Source: Emmonsiellopsis sp. PD_33 (taxonomy: Eukaryota > Ascomycota > Eurotiomycetes > Onygenales > Ajellomycetaceae). From it: DNA of 64,000 nt. Made by a program: the position numbers and the translations under genes. Below are positions 45,595 through 57,898 of the stretch, piece by piece. How positions within the stretch are numbered: the first letter of the stretch is position 1; every line of letters starts with the position of its first letter. The notes beneath the pieces are model-generated. The model saw only the letters and a list, made by a program, of their open reading frames with translations. It was not told the DNA's origin and did no database searches. Where the stretch lies: assembly GCA_032988165.1 (NCBI GenBank), contig JANTQF010000005.1:62001-126000 (forward strand). Direction: 5' to 3'.

Positions 45595-48500
45595 ATGGCT
45601 CTCCAGTCATTGACGGGAGCCACTCCCTCCCATGTTCAATCCTCTCTTCCTTCACTTCCCGCACATCTCCAGTCCGATACACATTTGACGGCGCATCTGG
45701 CAAGCAGGTAAGGACTATGAGCCCTCTCTAACTGGAATTACTGCCATTGCTAACGGTTGCCTTTGCTGCTAGATTCCACGTATCGTTACCCACCGCGCGT
45801 TTATCCTCCCAAGCATTGATCTGCCTCAATACCTATACGTCTTCAACCCGGGGCCCAGATGGACACAAGGAGGGAAGTGCTATGGGAGAGGCGGAGGATT
45901 TGGCTAAACGTGCGTGGGCTCGTTTGGGGGGAAGGGGAGAAAACCAAGCTGTCATTTTCTTGTGAGTGCAGTCGTGGAGAAATATCAAAACTATACGGAA
46001 TGCTGATTCCATATACAATATAGGGGAGAAACCGGCTCCGGAAAGACAACTGTTCGCTCTCATCTCCTGTCCTCCTTCCTTGCGCTATCTTCAACACCGC
46101 TGTCACACAAACTCTCCCTTGCCGCCTTCGCGTTCGACACGTTGACAACGACCAAATCAGTCACTACCCCAACTGCATCCAAAGCGGGTTTGTTTTTCGA
46201 ACTTCAATATGACGCTTCGTCAACCGTCAATCCAACCTTGATTGGTGGTAAACTTTTGGACCACCGACTAGAGCGAAGCCGCATTGCGTCTGTTCCCACA
46301 GGCGAACGCAGTTTCCATGTGCTCTACTATCTCTTGGCTGGAACCAGTGCTGCTGAAAAGCAACATCTGGGTTTGGATAGTTCAATCGATATCCGCACTG
46401 GTGGGAACTCTGGCAACCGATCATCTGGCACGGTCTCTCATAAAAGATGGCGGTACCTTGGCCACCCAACACAACTAAAGGTCGGAATCAATGATGCGGA
46501 AGGCTTCCAACATTTCAAAACGGCTCTACGCAAACTCGAATTTCCTCGGAGTGAAATTGCCGAAATCTGTCAGATCCTTGCCTGTATTCTACATATCGGA
46601 CAACTGGAATTCACCACAGGGCAGGCCACTACAACGGCTCCCGAAGAAAGTGGTGGATACTCCCATGAAGGCGGCGAAACTGTTACAGTGGTCAAAAATA
46701 AGGACGTCTTGGGGATTATTGCTGCATTCCTTGGCTTAGGTGTGGATGGCCTCGAAACGAGCCTGGGCTACAAGACCAAAACTATCCATCGTGAGCGTGT
46801 AACTGTCATGCTCGACCCCAAGGGGGCTAGAGAAAATGCGGATGACTTGGCCCGAACATTGTATTCTCTTCTGGTTGCCTATGTTGTCGAAAATATCAAC
46901 CAGCGCATGTGTGCTCCGGAGGACTCGGTGGCGAATACCATCTCTATCATCGACTTTCCGGGCTTTGCACAAACATCCGGTACGGGATCGGCATTGGACC
47001 AGCTCTTGAACAATGCCGCTACCGAATCCCTTTACAATTATTGCCTGCAGAGTTTCTTTGAGCGCAAAGCGGATATGCTCGAAACGGAAGAAGTCAGCGT
47101 CCCCGCAACTAGCTATTTCGACAATTCAGATGCCGTGAGGGGGCTCTTGAAGCAAGGAAATGGGCTGCTCACGATTTTGGATGACCAGACAAAACGTGGA
47201 CGGACTGATATCCAGTTGCTTGAGAGCTTGAGGAAGCGGTTCGAAAACAAAAACCCGGCTATTACCGTAGGAAGTGCAACAGCCATCCTTCCGGGCAGCA
47301 ACTTCGCTTCCCAAAACTCGGCCGCTGCGTTTACAGTTAAGCATTTCGCAGGAGAGGTTGACTATCCAGTCAAGGGCCTTGTTGAGGAAAATGGTGACCT
47401 GGTTTCTGGTGATTTGATGAACCTTATTAACTCCACCAGGAGTGACTTCGTTCGAGAACTATTCGGGCAGGAGGCACTGCAAACTGTTCATCATCCCAAA
47501 GAGAAGTCAGCTATCATGCAAGCCCAGGTCAGCTCAAAGCCTCTTAGAATGCCAAGCATGGCAAGACGCAAAATGGATCGGCCAGCTAGACTGGCAGCTC
47601 GCGCGGCGCAGTCTGAAACTGAGGACACTGACGATTTTACTGGGGGGTCTGCCTCTGGTTTGGGAGCCAAAGGCCGCAAAAAAGGTAGCCTCACGAATGG
47701 GCCCAGCCAGGGTGCTGCGGCCCAATTCCTCGCCTCATTAGACAATATCAACAAATCCCTAACCGCGGGCAATGTCAATCCATACTTCGTGTTCTGCCTG
47801 AAGCCAAACGATCGTCGTATCGCGAACCAGTTTGATAGCAAATGCGTCCGAACACAGATGCAAACTTTCGGAATTGCGGAGATTAGTCAACGGCTACGAA
47901 ATGCTGATTTCAGCGTTTTCCTTCCATTTGGCGAATTTCTTGGGCTATCAGATGCCGAATCCATGATCGTTGGGAGCGAAAGAGAGAAATGCCAGGTGGT
48001 GGTTGATGAAAAGAGGTGGTCTGGCCACGAAGCGCGGATTGGAAGTACCGGTGTCTTTTTGAGTGAAAGATGCTGGGCAGATATTGCCAAGGTCGGAGAA
48101 CGTGTTGTCCCCAGTTACAGCGGTGACGGAACCGATGACGGTAGGGATGGAATGCTTGGGGTAGACAAGGGTCCATATGGAGACTCCAAAGTCCGACTTC
48201 TTCATTCACCGGATATGTCTCCAGGCCCTGGAGCTTTTATATATGGAGACGAAACCAAGCAAGGATATTTTGGTAGTCGCGAGCTAGACGCTCGTTCTGA
48301 AGCGGGGGCATCCGCCTTCAACTCCGGCGATATGTTCAAAAATCTGGAAACTCGCGAGCAAATGGCCGAGAAGGGCAATGAAAAGAAGATGGAAGAGGTC
48401 GACGACGTGATCACATCCGGCAGCCGCAAAAGGTGGTTGGCTATCGTCTACTTCCTTACTTGGTACATTCCTGATTTCACGATTAAGTTCGTGGGGCGAA

Positions 48501-51388
48501 TGAAGCGGAAGGATGTTCGTGTTGCCTGGCGTGAAAAACTTGCCATAAACATGCTCATCTGGCTGTCTTGTGGCGTCGCTGTCTTCTTCATCGTCTTTTT
48601 CCCAAACCTGATTTGCCCCAAGCAACACGTCTATTCTGCGGCAGAACTCACTTCGCATGATGGGAAAGATAACCACGACGCTTTCGTGTCCATTCGCGGT
48701 GAGGTATTCGACTTGGGTAAATTCATGCCAACCCATTACCCTAGTGTTGTTCCCCAAGAGGCACTGAAGAAGTACGCTGGGAAGGACATTTCGACCCTCT
48801 TTCCAGTACAAGTCCATGCTCTGTGCGATGGTGTCGGCGGTATTGACCCCACTGTCCCGTTCGACTTCACCCCGGTTAATAGAACGGGCTCTGCAACAGT
48901 GCTGGCTAAGAACGACCCAAACGCCGACTACCATGACTTTAGGTATTGGACCAACGATTATCGAAAAGACTGGTATTGGAACATGATGATCGTGATGAGG
49001 GCCAACTACAAGAAAGGATATGTTGGTTACAGCCCCAGTTACTTGAAGACACTGGCGAAGAAATCACAGGCGATTGCTGTTATAGATGGGTACGTCTATG
49101 ACTTGACGGATTATATCACCGGTGGCCGTCAACCAAGAGCTCCCGAGGGCAAAGAAGTACCATCAGATGTCGACGTTAATTTCATGGACCCTCTTGTCGT
49201 GGATCTCTTTCAGGGTAAAGCTGGTGAAGACGTCACAGAATTATTCAACAAACTGGACCTAGGAAAGAATAAGAGAGCCATGAAAGTTTGTTTGACCAAT
49301 CTGTTCCAGGTTGGTAAACTCGATACCAGAAGCTCGGTCCGGTGTCAGTTTGCTCAGTATTTCATCCTAGCCATATCTATCCTGTTAGTCAGTGTCATTG
49401 GCTTCAAATTCTTTGCAGCGCTACAATTTGGACGGAAGAATTTACCTGAAAACCTTGATAAATTCATCATCTGCCAAGTTCCTGCTTACACCGAAGATGA
49501 AGAGTCTCTGCGCCGTGCCATTGACTCGATGGCCAGAATGAAATATGATGACAAGCGCAAGCTTCTTGTTGTTATTTGCGATGGTATGATCATTGGACAA
49601 GGAAACGATCGACCAACCCCGCGGATCGTGCTGGACATTCTTGGTGTTTCTGAGACCGTTGATCCTGAACCTTTGAGCTTCGAAAGTCTGGGAGAAGGAA
49701 TGAAGCAACATAACATGGGTAAAGTCTACTCGGGATTGTACGAAGTCCAGGGCCACATCGTGCCATTTATGGTGGTGGTTAAAGTTGGCAAGCCTTCAGA
49801 GGTATCCCGGCCTGGAAACCGTGGCAAGCGAGACTCACAGATGCTTTTAATGCGCTTCTTGAACCGTGTCCACTACAATCACCCGATGAGTCCTCTTGAA
49901 CTCGAAATGCATCACCAAATCCGGAATATCATCGGTGTCAATCCAACATTTTACGAATTCATCTTGCAGGTCGATGCCGATACTATAGTTGCTCCCGATT
50001 CTGCGACTCGAATGGTCGCTTCTTTCCTACATGATACCCGCGTTATTGGACTTTGCGGAGAAACCGGTCTCAACAATGCCAAATCTTCGATGATTACCAT
50101 GATCCAAGTTTACGAATATTACATCTCTCATAACTTGACAAAAGCGTTCGAAAGTCTGTTCGGTTCCGTAACATGTTTGCCTGGTTGTTTCACGATGTAC
50201 CGTATTCGAGCAGCCGACACAGGAAAACCTCTTTTCGTCAGCAGAGAGGTCGTCGAAGCTTATGCAGAGATTCGTGTCGATACACTGCACATGAAGAACT
50301 TGCTACATTTGGGTGAGGATCGTTATCTCACCACACTTCTTTTGAAGCACCACCCGAAGTACAAGACCAAGTTTATCTTCAATGCCCACGCATGGACCAT
50401 TGCACCCGATAGCTGGACGGTCTTCATGTCTCAACGCCGGAGATGGATCAACTCCACTGTACACAACCTCATCGAGCTTATCCCTCTTCAGCAGCTCTGT
50501 GGGTTTTGCTGCTTCAGCATGAGATTCATCGTCTTCGTCGATCTCCTGAGTACTATTATTCAACCGGTAACGGTTGCGTATGTCATATATCTAATTGTCC
50601 TCATCGCCACGAACCCCAGTGTCATTCCAATCACAGCGTTTATTTTGCTCGGTGCGATCTACGGTCTCCAGGCCATTATTTTCATTCTTCGACGGAAGTG
50701 GGAAATGGTTGGCTGGATGATCATCTATATCCTGGCTATGCCAGTCTTCTCATTTGGCCTTCCTCTATATTCCTTCTGGCACATGGATGACTTTAGCTGG
50801 GGTAACACTCGTATCGTCACTGGAGAGAAGGGCCGCAAGGTCGTTATCTCCGATGAAGGCAAATTCGACCCTTCATCGATCCCGAAGAAGAAGTGGGAAG
50901 AATACCAAGCCGAGCTATGGGAAGCGCAAACGCAGCGCGACGACCGTTCGGAAGTTTCTGGCTTCTCGTATGGCACCAGATCCTACCACCCAGCCGCCTC
51001 TGAATACGGATTCCCCGCCTCACGCCCAGCTTCACAACTCGAGCTCAACAGATATGCTGGATCCCGCATGTCCTTAGCTGCTTCGGAGATGCTAGGTCAT
51101 GGGCCTGATATGGAAATGGTGGATCTCTCGGGACTTCCGAGCGATGACTCGTTGCTTGCGGAGATTCGTGACATCCTGCGCACCGCGGATTTGATGAGCG
51201 TTACAAAGAAGAGTGTCAAGATAGAACTTGAGCGGAGGTTTAATACTAATCTCGATGTGAAGAGGCAGTATATCAACTCTGGTAAGCTATTCTCGCACCT
51301 TATCCCACTTTGAAGCCCGTTATAGTTCATCGCACTAATTTTTCTTCCCACCCCAGCTACCGAAGCCGTTCTCGCTGGACAGCTGTAA
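45595..51388 (+). CDS. csmA: Class V chitin synthase with myosin motor-like domain (CsmA-like)
   Basis: The exons are 45595-45707, 45773-45961, 46024-51281 and 51357-51388, giving 1863 residues, matching class V enzymes. The myosin-like domain has an intact P-loop GETGSGKTT (residues 102-110, just after the second intron) and a switch II-like DFPGFAQ. Two membrane segments (WLAIVYFLTWY; LIWLSCGVAVFF) and a cytochrome b5-like domain (AFVSIRGEVFDLGKF) follow. The catalytic domain has CQVPAYTEDE, VDADTI, EDRYLTT and QRRRWINST (about 1571-1579) before several C-terminal helices. The protein ends in a DEK_C domain (LAEIRDILRTADLMSVTKKS). Class V enzymes synthesise wall chitin at hyphal tips and septa, and the motor domain binds actin. 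The start at CACCATGG is well placed. It is divergent from the class VII gene. Confidence 0.97.
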
Positions 51389-52537
51389 CGCATCCGCTGT
51401 CGCTCCTCGGCCCCGATTTTACTTGAAAACCCAATGCTTTCCGTTCTACCACACCTGTCGACCTACTTGCACAAACTACCTCCACCTAATCATTCATCTA
51501 TGATGACTTGTTTTTCTAGTACATTTTGAGCGATTTTCTATCTTTTTTTCTCTTGGATTTATTGGGTGTATTTTTCCTTTCTACATTGCTAGCGTTTGGG
51601 TTATTTTGTTTATTGGCCCCCCCCTTCTTATTTGCTTTTAAATAACAGAGAAAAAAAGCAGTCGCGGCTTTATTAAGCTTTTTATATAATTATTATGTTT
51701 TGTGTTTTACGAAGAGGGTTTTTGGAAGTATACATACAGTTTTCATATATTGTTTTTATTTCTGTTCTTTCTAATTGTTTTTGGAATACTCTTGCCAGTC
51801 CCCCTCTGTCATCAATTATTCTTTTTTCCCTCTTTAGTATATAATCACAAATCCCTCCTTTCTTGCATGGTCTTATATGGGGGTTTCTGATTTTCTTTCC
51901 CTTGCCTACTTTGACGTTTGGATCTTTTAATATATAGCCTGCTTTTAATGATATATTTGGCCTGTGGCGATCTATCATGCAATGATTCCGTTCTGTTTCG
52001 CTACAGTATTGATACCTCTTTACTCCGAACGGCTTTTTTCTCCGTTCGCCCTTCGTTTTGGTAAGCGGCGATCGTTGACTTGCTCCGGGCAAGACCCTCT
52101 CTAGAGAGTCTGAGAGCCCGAGTCAGATAATGAGATAATGATACAGTCAGTGACGTCGGTGGGGCTGTTAAATCTCGAGAGCGATTCTTTGCTGCAAAAC
52201 TTGGGCCTCGACCCGATCCGCCCGCTAGCTGCTCATATTCTTTGGCGCAGCCCACCCCACCGCCAAGGGGACGCCTTCAATACGAGATCTAGAAATCGCG
52301 ACCCCCCGCAATTTCTACTGGACGGAGGGCGGCTTCGTTTCCCCATATCGCGCCACCACTTCGTGATTCGTGATGAATCCCATGGGACTTTTTTGTTCTT
52401 GGCTTTTTGGCTATACCAATAGCCAGATGTTTCCCGGATCCATTCAAAACCAATGACAGCTTCGGCGCCAATCTCCTTCATCTTCCTTTTCCTCTCCTGT
52501 GTTCTGTTCTCATTGTTGCCGTAACAGCGGCTCATTC
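51389..52537. other. 3' flank of csmA and promoter of the next gene
   Basis: A T-rich 3' untranslated-type stretch to about 52000 is followed by normal-GC promoter DNA. Open frames here are low-complexity or lack an ATG. I see no gene or RNA. Confidence 0.55.
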
Positions 52538-53503
52538 ATGATGGTCATCTTACCATACTTCCTCTTCCTAGCTCCGGCTATGGTGTCAGCATCCCCCTAT
52601 CTTGTCACAGACTATGTCCAAGAAATCGTTGAAACAAGCCCGTACACCCGCACAAAAACCATTCTCATCACACCCACGGCCGACCCCGTCCCCTCACCCA
52701 TTAAAACCGCCCAATCCACCAACCAAATCTATCCCATGACGGTAGTGCAGATCCAACTCCCCCCCGGCGCTGGCAAACCCATCACAGAGACCGAACTCCC
52801 CTCCTGGGACCCCTATGTTCCCCTCACCTATTCCCAGTGCAGCGACAGCACATACAAAGATAGCGAACCCACGACCTTCACAGTGGCAGATAAAACCACC
52901 CAAGTCCTCGTGAACGGCATCGCCCGCCGGGTCATCGCAGACATGACCCCCCTAACCGTCTACGAAACGACCGACAAGGCAAACCCCACCGGCCACACCA
53001 TCGCGCTCCTAAACCCATCAGACATCGACCCCATCCAGCTCGCCTCCGTTTCCGCACAATTCCAACCGCGCACCTGCGCAACGGCTACCACGACCATCGA
53101 TTACCGCCAGGCCTGCAAGACGGGCAAGAAGTATGAAATGCCGACGGGCGTTCCGGCCTCGTATGACTGTGGCGAGATGAATCCGTGCTGTTTTGGATGT
53201 AAGGAGTATCGGTGGACATGCTTGATGAATTGTGCGGGGGTGCCGGATGGGCAGAAGTTTTATAGATGTGCGGATGGTGTGGATTATTATCCGTTTGGGG
53301 GGCCGCCGGTTACGACGAGGGCGGATGGGGCGGTTGTCACTATGGGTTCGCAGGGTTCGGGTGGGTCAGGGGGGTCAGGAGGGGGTGATGGGGATGAGAA
53401 GAAAGGGTTAGCTGCGGGACGGGTGATTGGGGATGCTTTGGGGGGTGTATTCGGGGTGGTGGTGGGGATGGTGGTTTGTGTTGTTGGGCTTGGTATGGCT
53501 TGA
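52538..53503 (+). CDS. Secreted, C-terminally anchored Cys-rich protein, hypothetical
   Basis: The single exon is 321 residues from ATG 52538 (a second ATG follows directly). Residues 1-18 form a signal peptide ending near MVSASP. The next 160 residues are Thr/Pro-rich, like a glycosylated wall stalk. A Cys-rich module follows, with CATATTTIDYRQAC, DCGEMNPCCFGC, CLMNC and FYRC (about residues 184-254). A Gly/Ser linker (GSGGSGGSGGGDGD) then leads to a final hydrophobic stretch with small residues. It ends in a membrane span or GPI-type signal without a clear basic tail. This suggests a cell-surface or wall protein exposing a disulphide-rich domain. I do not recognise the family. Codon third positions are GC-rich, as in its neighbours, so it looks native. 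Confidence 0.75.
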   Translation: MMVILPYFLFLAPAMVSASPYLVTDYVQEIVETSPYTRTKTILITPTADPVPSPIKTAQSTNQIYPMTVVQIQLPPGAGKPITETELPSWDPYVPLTYSQCSDSTYKDSEPTTFTVADKTTQVLVNGIARRVIADMTPLTVYETTDKANPTGHTIALLNPSDIDPIQLASVSAQFQPRTCATATTTIDYRQACKTGKKYEMPTGVPASYDCGEMNPCCFGCKEYRWTCLMNCAGVPDGQKFYRCADGVDYYPFGGPPVTTRADGAVVTMGSQGSGGSGGSGGGDGDEKKGLAAGRVIGDALGGVFGVVVGMVVCVVGLGMA

Positions 53504-54559
53504 TTGAAAAAGGAGGAGAGATTGTATAACTACTGCTACGGATGGTCGATTGAACTTTTTGCGGGGATGTGGAGATGTTTCTTTTACGCGGCTCTTATAA
53601 AGTGGACCTGAACATATTCCTCCCAAGCTTACGGAGTACTGATTTTTGATACTTTTATATTAACTTGATAATACTTTTGGCAAATTAAATATTGGCAGTA
53701 TCTTGACAACTAGTACTGACGGAAAAGCCGGTGCAGAAAAGCAAACGAACAAGCCCGAAGTCAATAACAAGTCCAACGCTCTGCGGGGCGAAACATGCCC
53801 ATGGCTCAAGGGTCCAACAAGGACTCTCCAGCTTCGTCCTGCAGACAAGAAATAACCCGGGACCCTGCCGCATAAACTATCAGGCAACCAGCAATGCATG
53901 AATTGTCCAATCTCTTCAACCGATGCCCCCGTTGGAGGCCTCAAAAACTCAACCCCCGGCAGCCAACCGCGCTCAAGAACCGCGTCCTCCAACATGCATC
54001 CCGTACAAGCATTCGAACAGCAGTTCGGTAGCTTGCCAACTCATCTCACATTCTCCGGCCTTCAGACATGACTGATAGGTCCATGCTTCCAAGCGCTTCT
54101 GCATGCCCTTCCTGCGGAGTAGTTTTCAGCTTTTTGCATCGGCCAGTCTCTTTCGTCGACCGCCCATGCATCAGACTATCGAGAAAGATGGAGAAAAAGA
54201 AATCATCCTTCTTCGGAAAGAGGGAGAAGGGGATGGAATTACGTTGGAGCATCATATTCGATCATCTTCCTGTCGGCTTCGGGACAGGGAGGGGGAGACG
54301 AGGCTGAGATGACGACTGGCTGCCATTGTTACAACCCGATGCCCGTGGTGGGAGAAGGGGGTATTTATGTCCGCTCTCTTGCCGCTGATAGTTCTGTTGA
54401 GTTGTTCTCTAGGTTGATTCTGTTATTCAACTACACAGACATCCATCAATAGGACAACATCCATCAATAGGACATGCACTCATCAACGCATCAAATACCC
54501 CAGACATAACATAAGCGCATCCATACTCCTCACCCGTCCAAGGACGAGCCGTCAAGGCC
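53504..54559. other. Intergenic
   Basis: About 1 kb with no credible gene. It contains an exact TACGGAGTA box at 53630-53638 and, just before the deaminase-type gene, a direct repeat CATCCATCAATAGGACA at about 54440-54474. Confidence 0.55.
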
Positions 54560-56678
54560 ATGTCCCTCGCACCCCTCAATATACGGCAAGGGGTCTTGGG
54601 CCGCTTCTACGGCTTAATCCTTCTCCTCGAAACCCTCGGGCCCGTGCGAGGTGCCCGCCAGAAAGCAGAAATCATCTCCGACGAGCTCCAACATACAAAA
54701 CTACGTCGCCATTTCTGCAATGCACTCGCATATGTTTGCGCGTTTGACACGGGCTCGGATAGCGTCACTGCCATCGCGCTGGATGCGCAGCCGCATGAAA
54801 CTACGGTGTTGGTGGCCGCGAATAGGGAGGTTAGTCCCGAGGTTGTGAAGTTTTTGAAGGAGGTTTTGAAGCTTCTGCAGCGTGTTGCGACGGATCCCAA
54901 GCTGGTCGATCGGCCGGAGATGCGGAGGCAGCTTGTGTGTAAAGTTGTAAGCAAGAGCCAGCCTCGGATCCGTCATTATCATCAGCAGGCTGTGGAGATG
55001 TATGAGAATTATTGCGTGCCGGTTATTGCATCTGAGAGGAAGAAATATAGTGAGTCGACTCCTTTCTGGGACTCGCCATCAAATTCTGACCTATAGTTAA
55101 GACAACTATGATCCCAGAGCGGTGAAGCTAGACCAGTTGGATATGTTTCTACGGGCCCAGTTCCACCATAGTCGTACGCCGAACAGTGCCCAGGCGTATC
55201 TCACTCTGGTACAAAATTGCCATAGTGCGAGATCTTCCGGTATACTCTCACAATTAAACCCCTTTGTCGTTCAAGGACAGCCTTGTCAGCTTAAGTTCCA
55301 ACGCCTACAAGAGCTGGTGGGTAAACTGGGCAAACACATCACCTGCTGCAGAAGATTACTTGACGCGGCTACCTTATTACCCAGAGAATTCGTCTTCGGG
55401 TTCGATGTGAAGACAATAGCCCCATCCAAGGAAGTCCGCATTCCGTTACCAGAGTCAAAATCATCCGTAGACCGCATTGTGGCCCGGATGTATTCACCAA
55501 AACCGGATCAAGAGCGCGTTAAGACACAACTTGCCCGTTATGATCCGGATCTGGAAAAGATATCATCCGAAATTAAAAAGCACAGAAGGGCAAAGACTCA
55601 AACACACGCAGAACTCCTGGTTTTAAACTATATCGAGGAACATGGCTGCCACTTCCCTGATTCTAACGATAGGTATATCGGCTGTAGCAAGCCCGCCTGT
55701 TATTTGTGTCATTTATACATCCGCCACCACCCAGGGGGGTATTCATTGCCGGATACGTCGAAGAAGTTGTATACCAAGTGGCGGGTGCCAGATATTTATG
55801 CCTCAGATATGGATGGGAGGGGGAAGGAAAAACTAAAGGAGACGGAAGAGATTTTGGGCAAGATGATTCAGGAGATTAAGACGGATTTTAAAAATGATAT
55901 CAACAGACCGGAACCGCGAGCGATGCATGCGGATTCCTCAGCGGATAAAACCTCAACGGTTTGTACTGGAGCTGAGGGCGCGGGGGAGGTTGGTGTGGAT
56001 GCCGGCGCGGGCTCAGGGGTGTCTGCAGCAACGGCAGATAATATTCAGAGGCTTCTACGCTCCCTATCATTAAATGATAGCGGATATAGTCAGGGTGAGT
56101 TAGTGATATTTTCTTTTGCCTTCCATTGTCAATTTTTTATACCATCTCCCCCCCCCACCCCCCCAATTTTCCACCTTTTCATCGTTTAGAAACCGTACAA
56201 ACAACTCCCGCCACACACCCAAGAACAAACCATCTCTACCACAACCGTCAAAATAAAATATAACTAATCCTTATCAGAAGTAGACCCTACAGTGCATACT
56301 CCCTATCAGAGTCCCACAGCCACCAATACCCATTACATTCCCTTCCCCGTCACCCTTCCGAACCCCTTGCCCATATACCCCCCCACCCCCATCGCCCCTA
56401 TCTCCACCTCCATCCCAGTTCCCGCCGCTCCTATCCCACAAACTCCCACCCGTATCAGTAGTGGCCGCAGCGGCAGCAACAACGGTAGCCCCAACAGCAG
56501 CCACACCACCGTTACCACGCCCAGCAGCAGCCCACTTAGCGGATCATCGCAGGAGTCTCTTCATCACCAAACGGCTGGCCAGCAGCAATCTTCTCCACGG
56601 GGGAAGAAGAATAATAAATCCCGTTTTAGAGGGAGGGCGAATCGGTGGAATTCTGTGGGGAGGCAGCAGGGGGGATGA
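54560..56678 (+). CDS. OTT_1508-like deaminase-family protein with disordered tail
   Basis: The exons are 54560-55049, 55102-56094 and 56278-56678, giving 627 residues; joins are phase 1 and keep frame. Residues 1-320 are helical and charged, with no domain I can name. The core has HAELLVLNYI (His332, Glu334) and, 27 residues on, PACYLC (Cys363, Cys366), the zinc-binding and proton-shuttle signature of cytidine deaminase-like enzymes, in the spacing of the OTT_1508-like fungal/bacterial deaminase family. After residue 480 the protein is low-complexity. The last exon is Pro/Thr/Ser-rich and ends basic (RGKKNNKSRFRGRANRW). The catalytic residues are intact, so deamination of a nucleotide or nucleic acid base is plausible. 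Substrate is unknown for this branch. The last exon is the least certain part. Confidence 0.8.
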
Positions 56679-57898
56679 TGGAGGGTGGGGTGTGTGTTTC
56701 TGGGTGTTTTATGTCCAAAGTTGATCTTTTTTGGCTTTTTCTTTTCTTTCTCTTTTCTTGTTTCTTTTTAGGTTCATTTCTCGGACTTCTTCTTTCACTT
56801 TTTTTTCTTTCTCTTTTTGGAAGAGCAGGCTGGTCCTGTATCTATCTATCCACCTACCTAGATGCATGTCTATGTAACGTACCTCCCGTTGTCTCCTTGC
56901 GAAGTAATTTAATTCATTCCGGATTTTCTTCCTACATAATCACAATCCAGTCCCATCCTTTCTTCCATATTAACCAAGCTAGAAGAAAGAAAAGAGAGAA
57001 AAAAATTCCGTATATTTATGTCTGTCTGTCTGTCTGTCTGTCTGTATCGCAAGCTGCGCAGATGTACCATTCCATTCCATGTGATACCAGCCAATAATGC
57101 ATTATCCGATCTCATAGTATATGGAGATATAATTGTATTGCATGTGGCGCGCTGTAGTCTGCCTCTCTGCACTTAAGGACCGAAAGAAAGAGAACAAAAC
57201 AAAACAGGAGAAAAAAAAAAAAAAAGGAAAAAAGGAAAAACAGAGACAAAGTTCTAAACAAAATAGCCAGCTTTTAGTTTGGTCATGTCCTGCTTGACTG
57301 GAAACGAAAAAAGTTTGGTAAAAAAGAAAAAGAAAAGAAAAGAATTACAACACTGTATATCCGTTTATGCTTAATTTTTTTGCCTCCGCCTCCACCCTCC
57401 CGCAAAAAGCATGTGCTTAGTAGAAAAATAGTCCAGAAAATGAATATCAAATGCGCTGCGGTATTTTTAGATAATGAGTAGGAGTCGTCATAGTAATGGT
57501 AGTAAGAGGAGAGACATCAACATCAATCAAAAGTGAAAAAGAAAGCGGAATGGGATATTTGGTAATGATAACTGTGGGAATAAAAGGAGAGGTATCAAAA
57601 AACAAAGAACCCAATCACTCAAAATATAAAGAACGCCTATCACATTTTAGAAAAAAACACACAAAACAGCCCGACAATGAAACGCATGCTAGAAAAAGCC
57701 AGCAGCGCTCTTTCCTCCCATCCAGGGTATATAAAACTATAAATATATAAAAAAAAGACGTGTTCTTTTAGGAAAAGACGTGAGCTTTTACTCCTTGGTA
57801 TCATAAACGATTGCATAGACTGGCTGTGGAGGGGGTATATTGCGAATGGCATGATTTTTTTTCCGAAAAAAAGAAAAAAAAAAGTGATGAGTAGTTTC
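56679..57898. other. Convergent 3' flanks
   Basis: T- and A-rich non-coding DNA lies between the deaminase-type stop and the KH-protein stop, with poly-A tracts near 57210-57250. I see no gene. Confidence 0.6.
57021..57044. repeat. TCTG tetranucleotide microsatellite
   Basis: Six exact TCTG units in tandem in a 3' flank, a typical slippage repeat. Confidence 0.9.
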
